A stretch of 64,000 nt of DNA from contig CM035353.1 of the NCBI GenBank assembly GCA_020137815.1, positions 1,947,459 through 2,011,458 on the forward strand, in the 5' to 3' direction. Origin of the DNA: Hormiphora californensis (taxonomy: Eukaryota; Ctenophora; Tentaculata; Cydippida; Pleurobrachiidae). The position numbers were made by a program, and so were the translations under genes. A model generated the notes under the pieces. That model saw only the letters and a list, made by a program, of their open reading frames with translations, searched no databases and was not told the origin of the DNA. Numbering within the stretch: position 1 is the stretch's first letter; every line of letters begins with the position of its first letter. This document shows positions 43,224 through 55,520 of the stretch, piece by piece.

Positions 43224-43560
43224 TGCCCCTTTCCTCTCCCCCATTCTATCACCACTGCCCCTTTCCTCTCCCCCTCCCCATTCTATCACACGTCACCACT
43301 GCCCCTTTCCTCTCCCCCGCCCCAGGACTATCACCACTGCCCCTTTCCTCTCCCCCTCCCCCATTCTATCACCACTGCCCCTTTCCTCTCCCTCGCCCCC
43401 AGTACTATCACCACTGCCCCTTTCCTCTCCCCCATTCTATCACCACTGCCCCTTTCCTCTCACCCTCCCCCATTCTATCACCACTGCCCCTTTCCTCTCC
43501 CCATTCTATCACCACTGCCCCTTTCCTCGCCCCCAGTACAGCTATCACCACTGCCCCTTT
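43224..43560. repeat. CT-rich minisatellite
   Basis: About eleven irregular copies of CTATCACCACTGCCCCTTTC followed by CTCTCCCCC. Plus-strand frames of HHCPFPL repeats are by-products. Confidence 0.85.
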
Positions 43561-43692
43561 TGCTGACCTAGTGAACTAACAAGGAAGGTATGACGTTAGC
43601 AGTCAAAGGAAAACACAGTGTTTACACAACCACGGTCACATTCCACGCACACACAAACTCTCCAGTAAAACTTGCAGGCCATATATATTTTC

Positions 43693-43782
43693 TCTTCCCC
43701 CTCTCTCTCTCTCTCTCTCTCTCTTTTCCTCTCTCACCCTATCTCTCTCTCTCTCTCTCTCTCTCTATCGCTCTCTCTCTCT
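43693..43782. repeat. CT microsatellite
   Basis: Interrupted CT repeats immediately before the small minus-strand frame at 43781-43988. Confidence 0.8.
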
Positions 43783-43988
43783 ATGGATCAGGGGATCCTG
43801 GTAGAAAATATATCTCTGATATTTCCCTGTTCACCATGCCTGCCATGTCTTGTTGTCTCAAGAACATGTCAATGACGTGCGTGTTGCCATAAAATAGTTT
43901 GTTGGAAATGGGACCGTGAGAAATATGGCACACAGACCGCACACAGACGTAACCGATGATAATTATGTCCATTGTGTAATTATTTTTC
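43781..43988 (-). CDS. Small minus-strand frame, DMFL motif
   Basis: From an ATG the frame reads MDIIIIGYVCVRSVCHISHG, then NKLFYGNTHVIDMFLRQQDM and ends IYFLPGSPDP with a stop. HVIDMFLRQQDMAG resembles HIKDMFLTAPTHRG in the exon at 48495-48591, so the two may be related exons of one minus-strand gene. No acceptor was found and no family is recognised. Confidence 0.3.
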
Positions 43989-44115
43989 AGAGGGGAGGGG
44001 TATATAATTACAGGTGGGGTCAAGTTAGTACGAACGCAGCACGGAGCCATTGTTTTACATTTACCGTAGTACACGGATCTCATGATGGTCTCCCACGATA
44101 TTAAACTCACACTGA

Positions 44116-44396
<281 letters not shown>

Positions 44397-44476
44397 CTAC
44401 TTCCTAACATTTGCATTTTGTTGCTGCTCTCCCACCTAACTGCCTGCGACCTTGTCACCTTTGTACACGCACCGTG

Positions 44477-45760
44477 ATGAGCAACCGCTCTAATGACGAG
44501 CTACTTATGCGGAGTGGAAAACATCTAACGATTGATCTGCATAAAATAGCGGCCAGACACCTTTGTCATGACATTGCAGAGTTGGCACAGGTACTAAGAC
44601 TTGATGACGCGGACGAGGATGACAACAACTGGGATACTGTACGTGACCTGTATAGGAAGGCCCGCAAGGGTCTAGTGATTGGCAGAACCCGTGAATCCGA
44701 GATTAAGGAAATGAGTGAGGAGGAGATGAGACGTGTCCTGGGGAAGTGCTACTACCTCCTTTTTCATAAAGTACTGTTCCGCGTGTACAATGACGCTGTC
44801 AGTAACAAGAAAGGAAAAGAGGTCCATGTTGAGGCTGCTGAGGTTGAGGAAAGTTTTCGGTCAGCCAACTCATCAATTACAGAGGAAATGACCTCACTGA
44901 AAGATGAACTGTTGAAATGTCAGCGAGAGGTAAATCAGCTCCAGAAGCAGATTATCGACATGCAGAGCGAGGAATTGAAATCTGTGAGATCTGTAACTGA
45001 GACTGTACAGAAAGACCTTAATTCTTGGTCTGCTGTAGTGGCCCAAAACTGTGCAGCAGCTACCGCACCGAGGAAGATTGGGGCGGCTCTCCGCACACCG
45101 CAGCCCCCCAAAGAAGATAGCAGAGCTAAGAACCTACCTTACTCTCGTTTTTTAAGAAACGCTTTAGTAAGAAACTTTTTTATAAGAAACTTTTCAAATG
45201 GAAATCACTCAATTCAGAGACACCACAACAAAATAGAACACCCCTAACTTGTTTAGTTTCTTGATAAAGGAGAAATTCTTTTTGTTTTTGGAGTGCTTAC
45301 ACCTGTAGTTTCCTAGAAAAAAAGTTTCTTATTTAAAAGTTTCTTGAAATATGCGAGCTTAATTAACGAGAGTAAGGTAATTGTTTTTGGCCTGCCAGAG
45401 GAGGAGAACGAGACAGTTACTGATCGTGTACTGACTGTTTTTGAGGAGCTCGACGAGAAGCCTCCTATATCATCATCTTGTAGACTTGGAACCGCCGCTG
45501 AAGGGAAAAATCGGCCCATCAGGGTCACCTTGGAGTCTAGAGACAGTGTTCTGACTCTACTGAGGAAGGCCCGACAGCTGAGAAATAGTGAATTCTACAG
45601 CAGAGTGTATCTCTGTCCAGATCGGACTATTGAGGAGAGACGAGAGAGAAGAGAGAATCTACAGACACTTGAAAAACTAAGAAGAGATAACCCTGAGAGA
45701 CAGTTCGAACTGAAGAGAGGGGTTATACAGTTTTTGTGCAATGGCCCCACTAATAGTTAG
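44477..45760 (+). pseudogene. LINE ORF1-like protein, interrupted
   Basis: From the ATG at 44477 about 220 codons are open, with a charged coiled-coil segment (ITEEMTSLKDELLKCQREVN). After about 45145 the frame is broken by 215 bp of AT-rich sequence with inverted AAGAAACTTTT pieces. It resumes near 45359 with VIVFGLPEEENETVTDRVLT, RPIRVTLESRDSVLTLLRKA, and VYLCPDRTIEERRERR, then stops at 45760. Coiled coil followed by an RNA-recognition-like fold of this type is found in ORF1 proteins of invertebrate non-LTR retrotransposons. No reverse transcriptase follows, so it is a remnant. A domesticated gene is less likely given the break. Confidence 0.6.
45137..45377. mobile_element. AT-rich insert with inverted ends in the ORF1 remnant
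   Basis: CCTTACTCTCGTT (45137-45149) is exactly mirrored by AACGAGAGTAAGG (45365-45377). Inner AAGAAACTTTTTTATAAGAA and TTCTTATTTAAAAGTTTCTT also pair. It interrupts the ORF1 frame and may be a MITE; no target duplication was identified. Confidence 0.5.
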
Positions 45761-45987
45761 GATTTTCGATTTATTAAGTGACCACCTGGTAAATTCTAGG
45801 ATTAATCCCGGCATCTACTTGTGTGTTCGTTAATATTTTAATTCATTATTATAATTTACACGAGCAGGAAGGTGTTGCCCGAGAGTGACATCTTAGTTAC
45901 TCTTGGGGAGCATCTTCCAGTTCTTACACTCATGGGAACATGAGTAGAACTATTTACAAACCGTGTCAAAACCGTGTCAAAACCGTG

Positions 45988-46042
<55 letters not shown>

Positions 46043-46434
46043 ATATTGCAATAGTTTCTACTGTCATCAGCCTAGTGCACATTCACTCTCAAACGTCGAC
46101 ACCAAATTATGTGACATGAGACTAAAATCAAATGGTCCTAAATTGCAATTTCGGCCCATGATTGCCAATTTGACCGCTCTCTCCCAACGGTCTCCCAATA
46201 CTTATAGGGTAGATGTAGGTGGTAGACGATAATTGGTCCTAATTGGTCAATAATTAGTCATTTACACCAATAGGCACCCTTAGAAAAACAAATCAATGCT
46301 ACACCGTAGTGCGTGGTGTATTATAATATGTACTCCATTTCCACTAATTACCTACTGTCTTTCTTCTTCACAAGTTGGCGTCTTGCACAATTGACACAGC
46401 TGGAGCAGCTGTACATGACGTCAGTAACCGCAGA
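45761..46434. other. Spacer with CA tract; one ambiguous exon
   Basis: CA repeats occupy 45989-46036. At about 46357-46433 both strands are open next to splice-like signals (minus: VTDVMYSCSSCVNCARRQLV with donor GTAATT). The choice between strands cannot be made. Confidence 0.3.
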
Positions 46435-46454
46435 TAAGAGAGAGAGAGAGAGAC

Positions 46455-46551
<97 letters not shown>

Positions 46552-46607
46552 GAGACAGAGAGAGAGACAGAGAGAGACAGAGAGAGACAGAGAGAGAGAG
46601 AGAGACA

Positions 46608-46639
<32 letters not shown>

Positions 46640-46670
46640 CAGAGAGAGACAGAGAGAGAGAGAGAGAGAC

Positions 46671-46733
<63 letters not shown>

Positions 46734-46734
46734 C

Positions 46735-46765
<31 letters not shown>

Positions 46766-46806
46766 GAGAGAGACAGAGAGAGAGACAGAGAGACAGAGAG
46801 AGAGAC
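46435..46806. repeat. (GA)n/(GACAGA)n microsatellite
   Basis: A 370-bp purine repeat with scattered GACA units. It abuts the donor of the split exon ending at 46807. Confidence 0.95.
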
Positions 46807-48591
46807 AGTTGTAGTACCGGTCCAAGAAGTCAGAACTAATCCACTTATCTCTTGACACGGTGCACCAGAAGGATCGTCAACCCAAAGTTGAGCCCACAAA
46901 ACAAACTTTTGTTGGGGGTGACCCAGGAGGCCTTCCTGAACATCCCCACGGTGAGAAAAGTATATGTTATCGGGGGAAATTTTTGTCAAAATCGAAAAAA
47001 CTGGTTTTTGGTCCAAATTTGTGCATAACTTACTTGACTGCCGTTTGATGAAATATCTGATTGACATAAAATAAGTATACAAGACCTATTTTTGCACGAG
47101 GAATCGATTGCCGGTGGAGAGAAATCTCTAAAATGACCGGAAAATTGTCAAATATGGGAATTTTGTCATTTTTTTGAGGTTTTTGGCCCTTTAACCATTG
47201 AAAACGTTGAGATAGGAAGTTGGCAATAGCGCCAATCGTTAAAATGGTCATTTTTCTACGGGATCCCAAAATTTCATGTATATCCGATTCATGGTTAGAT
47301 TTTGGCAAACTATTGAGATGTGCTTACTGAAAAAAGGATAACTTGATTTTCTCGTTTTTTTGCGCTTTTTTAACTTTTGAAAGAATTCTGATTGAAATGG
47401 CCAATCAGGGCCATGCTAAAGTTGTTTATGGGACAATTTTCGACCAAAATCCAAGATTTCATGCAAATCCAATGACAGATCATTGATTTATAGAAAGTTG
47501 AAATAGGCAAAAAAGGCCAATTTTTACCATGAAAACAAAAATACACATTTTTTCTTGTCAATTTCCATCAACAACTGGTACCCTACCTATTTTTGCACGT
47601 AGAATCGATTGCCGGTGGAGTGAATCCTCTTAAATGATTGGAAAAGCGGTCAAAATGCCATTTTTTGGAGGTCCAAAAACTTCCAAAAAATGACATTTCG
47701 ACCGCTTTCCAATCATTTAAGAGGATCCACTCCACCGGCAATCGATTCTACGTGCAAAAAATAGGTATGGTACCAGTTGTTGATGGAAATTGACAAGAAA
47801 AAATGTGTATTTTTGTTTTCATGGTAAAAATTGGCCTTTTTTGCCTATTTCAACTTTCTATAGATCAATGATCTGTCATTGGATTTGCATGAAATCTTGG
47901 ATTTTGGTCGAAAATTGTCCCATAAACAACTTTAGCATGGCCCTGATTGGCCATTTCAATCAGAATTCTTTCAAAAGTTAAAAAATCGCAAAAAACGAGA
48001 AAATCAAGTTATCCTTTTTTCAGTAAGCACATCTCAATAGTTTGCCAAAATCTAACCATGAATCGGATATACATGAAATTTTGGGATCCCGTAGAAAAAT
48101 GACCATTTTAACGATTGGCGCTATTGCCAACTTCCTATCTCAACGTTTTCAATGGTTAAAGGGCCAAAAACCTCAAAAAAATGACAAAATTCCCATATTT
48201 GACAATTTTCCGGTCATTTTAGAGATTTCTCTCCACCGGCAATCGATTCCTCGTGCAAAAATAGGTCTTGTATACTTATTTTATGTCAATCAGATATTTC
48301 ATCAAACGGCAGTCAAGTAAGTTATGCACAAATTTGGACCAAAAACCAGTTTTTTCGATTTTGACAAAAATTTCCCCCGATAACATATACTTTTCTCACC
48401 GTGGGGATGTTCAGGAAGGCCTCCTGGGTCACCCCCAACAAAAGTTTGTTTTGTGGGCTCAACTTTGGGTTGACGATCCTTCTGGTGCACCGTGTTGAGT
48501 CAAGCTCGGAGAAAAATCCACGGTGCGTTGGCGCCGTCAAAAACATGTCCTTAATGTGCTCAGTTTGGGTTGGCGCCGCTAGACAGCCCTT
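46807..48591 (-). pseudogene. Predicted exon split by a 1.64-kb fold-back insertion
   Basis: On the minus strand, an exon opens at 48591 after TTCCACAG and reads KGCLAAPTQTEHIKDMFLTA then HRGFFSELDS up to 48495. The frame resumes on the other side of the insertion at 46855 with RDKWISSDFLDRYYN, ending at 46807. Removing the element and one 4-bp copy restores a single open exon of 142 bp (phase 0 to 1). The product is not recognised. The gene may be inactive in this haplotype unless the insertion is removed in the RNA. Confidence 0.5.
46856..48494. mobile_element. 1.64-kb near-perfect palindromic element (TTGA TSD)
   Basis: Two arms of about 815 bp are nearly identical inverted copies meeting near 47675. 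The ends are CACGGTGCACCAGAAGGATC and its complement, and TTGA flanks both sides (46852-46855, 48495-48498). A 4-bp duplication with CAC-starting ends would fit Chapaev-like elements. It has no protein; mirrored short frames on both strands confirm the palindrome. Confidence 0.85.
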
Positions 48592-48830
48592 CTGTGGAAA
48601 TTTTAGATATTAGTCAAATTATATGAAAAATAGAATATGGAATTATATGATATAACACATGATGTAGTATGTACATGTTATAGTTCCCATGACTCGCCAA
48701 CCCATGACATGTTTTGCGGAATATCACAAAATTCCTTCTAAATTTGGTTCTAAAATAACGGCTCAAATAACGTGATCGGAATGTCTGCTATAGATCAGAC
48801 GATTCTAGTTTTTAACACTTTCATATTTAC

Positions 48831-48949
48831 CTTGTCCAAACAACATATACCGCTGTGGAATTAAAACTAGATTTATCTGGAACAGTTTGATCTAGCAGGG
48901 ATCTAGCACCATCTATACTTTTCCTCACGCCCTCCTTTACAATACACAT
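48831..48949 (-). CDS. Possible first exon of the split gene
   Basis: From an ATG, MCIVKEGVRKSIDGARSLLD and SSFNSTAVYVVWTR lead to donor GTAAAT in phase 2. The next exon (48591) is only open in phase 0, so another exon or a different border would be needed. Confidence 0.3.
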
Positions 48950-48955
48950 TATTCT

Positions 48956-49686
48956 TCCCTCTCAAGCACATGTGCACTCTCATATATATCGTGCATGCTT
49001 GTGGTGGAAGCAGTATAGTGGCGTGGTATAGCTTGTTCCAAGTACTGTGCACCTTGTTATAGAACGTTAGAGAAATAACGGGTCAGTGGATAGTACAGTG
49101 GAACTAGGCCCCGGGGTAATGCTACTTATTTTGGCAAATTTTTTCCTCAAAGCATCAGAAATTAGATCCGAATTATATTCTTGGGGTTTTGATATCAAGG
49201 CAAACCAAATCAAACCATCATATATACCGACGCATCTGATACCAAAGCCACCAGTTCCCAAAACTGCGAATCTGAATTTTGGGAGTGAATTTCAAAACTT
49301 TTTATCATTGCCGTTTTCTGAATTCTGTACGTGTGTGGTATAACAGGGGGCGTACCGGCCCGGTACCGGTACGGGTCTGGTTTCTAATTACCACCAGCTG
49401 TATCTTCAGTTTTAGGAAAACGTGCTCTCTTCTCTATAAAACAAAGATAGCTCTCTTTGTTCTCTCTCTCGAGAGAGCAGGTTTTGTTTTTCTTCTAATA
49501 GAAAGGAATCTATTGTCCACTCATCAGGGACAGGGGCCCGGGGCGGTATACACTATGCAAAGCACTTTTGGGGGGGGGATGGAATGAGAAAGAATGGAGA
49601 GAGGCTGGAAATGGGTGTACAGTTAGGCAGGTGGATAGCCATCCTTTATAATGGGAGTAGACACCAGACGGGCGAGGGCACTTTAC
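48956..49686. other. No gene recognised
   Basis: A palindromic GTACCGGCCCGGTACCGGTAC lies at 49350-49370 and a short CT/GA snapback at 49455-49478. The open frame at 49086-49343 lacks coding character. Confidence 0.35.
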
Positions 49687-49730
49687 CATTAGGTGTAGGT
49701 TGATCCTTTTGATCTTTCCATCAATGCTAC
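49687..49730 (-). CDS. Possible small YWTD-type exon
   Basis: Between acceptor CCCTTAG and donor GTAAAG, 44 bp read GSIDGKIKRINLHLM. The pattern DGxIxRxxL resembles a blade end of a YWTD propeller, so it could be an upstream part of the LRP-like gene or a relative. It is too short to be sure. Confidence 0.3.
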
Positions 49731-50350
49731 CTAAGGGAGAGCATGAGAAACCATGCACTATTAAATAGGTATGGTTTAGGCACCATTTAAAACTCCAGAC
49801 GCGGATGCCAAGCGGTCATTTTCGCTTCTCTTTGGAATAATCGCTTTCTTTCGTCTTTCCAAACTGCAGAGAAACTAAGGGTGTCTGTGTGTGTTAGATA
49901 GATATTTTCACAACTCTACCGCGTGTGTAGCATACTGCACGTACTACACACATGCACGCACTCTGTAGCTTTATGCTTGCACAATACCACATAAAGAGAA
50001 TAATAAATAGAGAGATGCAGTGAGAGATAGAGAGAGAGTTACCGAGAGAGATTATCATAGAGAGAGATACAGTGAGAGAGATATCAATGTATGCATATAA
50101 TATGGCATTGTTGCCTGTTGGCAAGGGATAACGTGAATATATGCCTTGAGGTAGATTGCAGGGTAACTTTTTTTTTCTTGTAAAAAGGGGATACGTGTGA
50201 AATAAAGGGGTTGAAATTAACAGGGGGGGTCATGGTAGGGTTCATGGAAATCGTTGAGATAATTGGGTGTACTTTACCTAGTCATAATTGTTCAGATAAT
50301 TGGGTGTACTTTACCCAGTCATAATTGTTCAGATAATTGGGTGTACTTTA

Positions 50351-50724
50351 CGGTAGGCGGTAAATGTTAACCAGATCTGTGAGAATTTCGCACGTTTTTC
50401 CCCATAACTCAGCCATTTCTTGACCAATTTGCAAAATCTTTGGCTCATTGGAAAGAGGACATTGAGATCTCTCAAATGAGCTCAAGAAAATTAAAATTGG
50501 CGCAAATTGCGCGGCGTGGTGGCGAAAACGCGCGTTTTGCGCCATGACGCCGCGCATTTTGCGCCGATTTTAGTTTTATTGGGCTCATTTGAAAGAGCTC
50601 AATGTCCTCTTTCCAACGCGCCCAAGATTTTGCAAATTGGTCAAGAAATGACTGAGTTATGGACAAAAACGTGGTTTTGCACGTACGTTTTCTCTCAGAT
50701 CTGGTTAACATTTACCGCCTACCG
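50351..50724. mobile_element. 374-bp fold-back element
   Basis: CGGTAGGCGGTAAATGTTAA and its complement bracket arms of about 180 bp that pair almost throughout; the centre is rich in GCGC (GCGCGTTTTGCGCCATGACG). TACTTTA flanks both sides (50344-50350, 50725-50731). It sits within tandem copies of ATTGGGTGTACTTTACC. Confidence 0.8.
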
Positions 50725-50950
50725 TACTTTACCTAGTCATTACTATTCAGATAATTGAATGTACTTTACCTAGTCATTACTGCATTCTGTGTACTATTCC
50801 GTAATCAGGAGGGCTGGGAGGGAGAGTTCGTACACGCGGTGCAGATCTGTGAAGGAGTGAGAGAATGAGTTGAGAGTGAGAGAATGAGTTGTAAGGAAAA
50901 ATGACTGCCATTGTTTGTTCGTAACTCAATCCCTCAGTAGATTGGGTGGG

Positions 50951-51031
<81 letters not shown>

Positions 51032-51721
51032 AATTCTTTAACAAAAGAACACTTTAAATTCATTGTGAAAGGAAGGTGTGGTTTTATTGAGCAACATCAC
51101 AAGACAATATCTTATCTCAGTCAGCTTGAGGTGCTTGTAAGGTGCAGTTTGGGTCAAATAGATTCGTGGATTCGATAGAAGGGATGGGTAGATATAGTCG
51201 AACTTTAGTTTTAGAGACGTCTTTTAATGAGGTGCAACCCACAGACAAACCGATACTCATTATATTCTTCAACTCTCAGTGAAGGAGGGAAAGTTTCTTT
51301 CATATCAATAAGAAGATGGGGTTCATGGAGAGGGAGAGGGATATAAAGATGATAAAGACGATAGAGGGAGAGATAATAGAGAAGGCAGATGAACAACCCA
51401 GGAGAGGGAGACTCAATTAGATTGGGATAGAGAATGAGTATTTTATAGTTAGGCAAGTGCTGGTGGACATCTAGGTAATGGCAGTTTAAATCCGATCTCA
51501 TGAAGCATTTTGGCGAGGTCGACTCTCGAGTGCGAGTCTAACTGATAAAACATTTCGGTGAGGTCGACACACACTCGCGTTGATGAAAAACGGGTTTTCA
51601 AAGCCCCTGCCAGATATTCTTTCATTATTTATTAGTGGGGCCCTTTTACCCTTAGGAGCCTAACTCCATACGTATTGCTAGGGCCATGAGTGACATTCTC
51701 AACTAAACTCTATATTTTCAG
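50725..51721. other. CT microsatellite and unremarkable sequence
   Basis: CT repeats occupy 50955-51027. No exon is supportable from 51028 to 51721. Confidence 0.6.
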
Positions 51722-51883
51722 GTATTAACTTCAGCTTGACGTCAGTACGTGATCCATGCAACCCCTGCCCCTTGTCCCCCTCCTTCCCCTACAAACACTT
51801 GTCAATTAGATTTTTCGACCCCAGTTGCTCCAGCTGGACTATTTCTTTCTCTCACGTTCTATCTCTCACTCAATCCACCGTAG

Positions 51884-51933
<50 letters not shown>

Positions 51934-52576
51934 CCTCTCTCTATCCTCTCTTTCTCTCTCTCTCTCTCCTGCGCTCTCTCTCTCTCGCTCTCTCTCTCTC
52001 TCAACATCAACTCCTCTCTCTCGTTCCTCTCTTCTCCTCTCTCTCTCCTCATCTCTCTCTCTCTCCTCAGCGTCTCTCTCTCTCTCTCCCTTCCTGCTCC
52101 TCTCTCGTCTCTCTCTCTCTCTCTCTCTTTCTTTCACAAACTGCTACCATACCAGTGGGCCACGGTAGATTCGATTAGGCCAGAGCTAGTAAAAGGAAGT
52201 GGTGTAGCTTCAATACTGTAAGTGTTTGTGTACTAGGTGTGGTAGTAAAAAGCACTTGGTGCGAGATCTGGGGCCACGTACTAGACAGGCTTGACACGGA
52301 CACCCTGTCTCATACTATCCGTGTTGGATAGAGAATTGTGTGAAACGGTTTTCGGAAAAGGTTGTCGAAACGTATCTAGATATTTTGAAGTTTCTTCAAG
52401 TGTAACCGCATGTTACAGTACACACTGACAGACAAACACTGTGTACAGATCATGTAGTTTCCTTGAATGCCTCAAGACTGGAACGGTTGGTAGACGATGT
52501 TGCAATAACTTCAAAGTTGTAATCCCCCGCCCAAATCAAACTGAGGAAAATCGGGGGATACCTCTCGAGATCACAT
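51722..52576 (+). CDS. Predicted plus-strand exons, cysteine-containing
   Basis: Three pieces follow acceptors. From 51722 (TTTTCAG) the frame reads INFSLTSVRDPCNPCPLSPS and SCSSWTISFSHV, with no clear end before CT repeats. Exon 52156-52217 reads WATVDSIRPELVKGSGVASI and ends in phase 2 at GTAAGT. Exon 52449-52576 begins in phase 2 after TGTACAG, reads SCSFLECLKTGTVGRRCCNN and RPNQTEENRGIPLEIT, and ends at GTACGT. The last two agree in phase. The content suggests a secreted protein; no family is recognised. Confidence 0.45.
51885..52130. repeat. Interrupted CT microsatellite
   Basis: CT repeats with occasional TCCTCTCT breaks, between two predicted plus-strand exons. Confidence 0.85.
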
Positions 52577-53310
52577 GTACGTTATCCCCGTGCGGGTGGG
52601 GGGGGGGGGGTCTCGTGTGCCGTGTGTGTAATTTAGGCATGTTGCCAAGATCCATGATATATCCCCAATATTCTTGCTTATAGAGACGCCCCTGAGCCTC
52701 AGGGCCTGAGGGTAGTTGATTTTGTTGCGAAATGTTCCTCTCTCCATTTCTCCCCCAAGCTCTATCTTTTTCCCCTCGTGTATTAATAGGTTCTCTCTTC
52801 CTTTTCTCTCCCGGTTCTTTTGCAATAACTGTCCTCCTTGACAAATTTGCGGCATGAGGGCACACGTATTCACCCTTCAGGGGTTCATCATGGTAGCAGA
52901 TATTGCGCCACCACTACGACACTATCGTGGGATGTTAATTATGAATATCTGTCGAGGGGGGACTGAACTAGTAATAAAATTGATTGAATTTCGTTCCCAG
53001 GCGTGCGTCAATGCTAATTTGACTCAACAAAATTTCACTTGACTATGTAGGGCTTACAAAAAGTAGTGAGCCTCCACCATTTTGGCAATACTCCAAGACT
53101 GAGAGTGCTCGTAGTAAAAGGGATGGGGGGAGAGAGAGAGAGATGGAGAGAGAGGGGGGAAGAAAAGCACGGCCGTGTTTGCACGTGACCATTTCCGGGC
53201 CTGGTTCTAGTGGTAGGTTGATGTCACGAGTAGGGTCATGTGACATACTCCACTTGCTGGTAGTGGACGGGGCATCTCTTCCGGATGGGAGGAGAGCCAA
53301 TGTAGTAGGG

Positions 53311-53358
<48 letters not shown>

Positions 53359-53560
53359 GAGAGAGAGGGAGAGTAGAGAGTAGAGAGAGAGGGGCCGGGA
53401 TGCATATATATATATGATGTAATGTTAAAGGAATGAATACCGCAGATCATGACGTTATGAGGAGCGGGAAGAATATATAGGACACACTCTCTATTGGTTG
53501 AGACATACCAGGATATTATATATCAGGTGGCTACCATAGTGATCTCTTATTATTATGTAG
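52577..53560. other. Spacer with GA repeats; ambiguous frames
   Basis: GA tracts lie at 53128-53160 and 53311-53390. Between about 53160 and 53300 both strands are open over 130 bp without good splice sites, so no exon is called. Confidence 0.4.
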
Positions 53561-53696
53561 GAGGACGGTTATTTTTAGAGGGAAGCGGGAAGGGCAATTC
53601 TTGCGCGGGAAATATGGGCGGCAATGTGCGAAAAGGGTACACAATTAAGAGGCGGTCGAATTTGGCGGAATTATTTGACCTTTCCGTCCCCTCCTT
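53561..53696 (+). CDS. Possible plus-strand exon
   Basis: Between ATTATGTAG and donor GTAAGT, 136 bp read GRLFLEGSGKGNSCAGNMGG and TIKRRSNLAELFDLSVPS. It has good splice borders and protein-like composition but no domain. Confidence 0.35.
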
Positions 53697-53971
53697 GTAA
53701 GTTCATTCTCCCATCTTTGATCTTGGCCCCACTTTTCTTAACATTCTTCTTGCACAAATTATGAAACACAATGGATTGACGTAAGAAAGGTTTGATTTTA
53801 GAAGTCAAAGTGTTACTTTTCCGAGTTTAAAGGTGACCATATATTACTTTCCCTAGTGATAGCAAAGAAAGATAAGAAGAGATAGAAATGCAATGATGCT
53901 TATATAAATTGTTGTAGCACTGAAGTGTTACGCACGGCCTGGATATATCCATACGTCACACACATTATATA

Positions 53972-54116
53972 CAGTCGGACCCCGATTTAGTGGCATCCTC
54001 GGGAGAAAAAAATCCTGCCACTAAATCGGGGTGCCACTAAATTGGGGGCCACTAAATCGGGGTGCCACTAAATCGGGTGCCGCTAAATCGGGGGCCACTA
54101 AATCGGGGTCCGACTG
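53972..54116. mobile_element. Pogo/Tigger-like MITE, copy 3
   Basis: A 145-bp element with ends CAGTCGGACCCCGATTTAGT and ACTAAATCGGGGTCCGACTG, TA on both sides, and several internal CCACTAAATCGGGG repeats. Confidence 0.9.
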
Positions 54117-54932
54117 TATATGTGTGTGACGTATGTTCACAATAATGATCTCAGCAGAACGTTATATTCGGCAATCATATTATGTATTTCAAATCCCCGT
54201 GTTGAATGATCATTCTTGATCTAGATTCCATTTACCATATAATATTTCAAATTACATATATGATATTTCGTGGAAGACATTAATAAAATACTAGTATAAC
54301 AGGTCTTCAGCCACTATTTCATTTGGATGATTTGAATTTCTTGACTTGCGCCATATGTGGTCTAATTGAAGCCTCCCTCTCTCTTGCACTGTTGGCTGGA
54401 ATCCAAATGGTGGTAAAAGCTTCTGAGACTTGAGAGCTTGGCCTCAAAGAAACCATTAAATCAGGAGACATTCAGACTCATTAGATATTATTTTGGAACT
54501 AAACTATCCACTGCACAGAAAAATAGTATAGGTGTCACGTAAGGTTCTAAGGGCCCGAAACCGCGGTTAACCGGTTTCATGAGACCATGTATTCCAGATA
54601 GTCTCTGAACCTCAAAATTAAGCTCATTTTTGATGCTTGGTTAAAACCTGTCACCAAAATGCTGCTCTTCTTTAGCCCAAATGTTATTGTCACTCTAATG
54701 GAAATTGGAATTTTAATTCGATGCTCGGCCCTGACAAGCAGACCCGTTTGCATTATTCGTAACCTGTAGAAACAGATGGGCCTCATAATAAGTGTAATGC
54801 TCCTTGCTTAGCCATCAGTGGCTAGCCGCCAGCTCTCACAGCGCTTTAAAAGATCAGCCGTGCGAACAAGCTTAAGTGTTTTGGCATGGAAACTAGATAA
54901 CTATTGCATTCTCACTCTGAGAATTTCTCACG

Positions 54933-54968
<36 letters not shown>

Positions 54969-55520
54969 TTTCCCCTTTCTCTCTTCTCTCCTCCCCTTCT
55001 CTCTCCTCCTCTTTGGATTTCATCATGTAGTTTGATATAATGGACCCTTCCCATTCTTCTAACATGCACACTATTATGGTTACGGTAAAAGTATTCCTAT
55101 AATGCCCATAAAATTTAAATAGGGATTACCATGTCTACAGTTGCCTAGTAGATGTGTTTTTGTGCCCCCCCCCCTTTAAAAAATTATAGGGGTTAAAAAA
55201 AACAAGTCCACCTTCAAGGTCCCTTGAATAAAAGTGCTTTTTTCCGGGGTGGTTTTATCGGTCGGCTATGGATTTTACACATTTGTCCCATTTCCCCGTT
55301 GCCCCGTTCGCTTGCGATTCATTATGGGTAGAGAAGGAGATACTGTGATTGTGTATTAGGGAAAGGGAGTTGTTAAGAGAAAAAATTAGGGTCCCCGACG
55401 TAAAACCCATCTGCAGCAAAATTCCCCCCCCCTCCCTCCGCTAATCACGTGATGCCATGTAATCTTGGGAAAACGGGGCCCTAACCTGGCTACTTTTCAA
55501 TTCTGATGATGATGCAGCCA
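54117..55520. other. No gene recognised
   Basis: Ordinary AT-rich sequence. A CT run (54934-54964) and short C-runs near 55167 and 55425 are the only features. Confidence 0.4.

Noticed and set aside
46313-47082. Long RERE or SLSL frames across the GA tract
   Set aside because: By-products of a dinucleotide repeat that run into the palindromic element.
53043-53450. Minus- or plus-strand gene around 53160-53300
   Set aside because: Both strands are open over the same 130 bp, neither has good splice sites, and GA repeats extend the frames.
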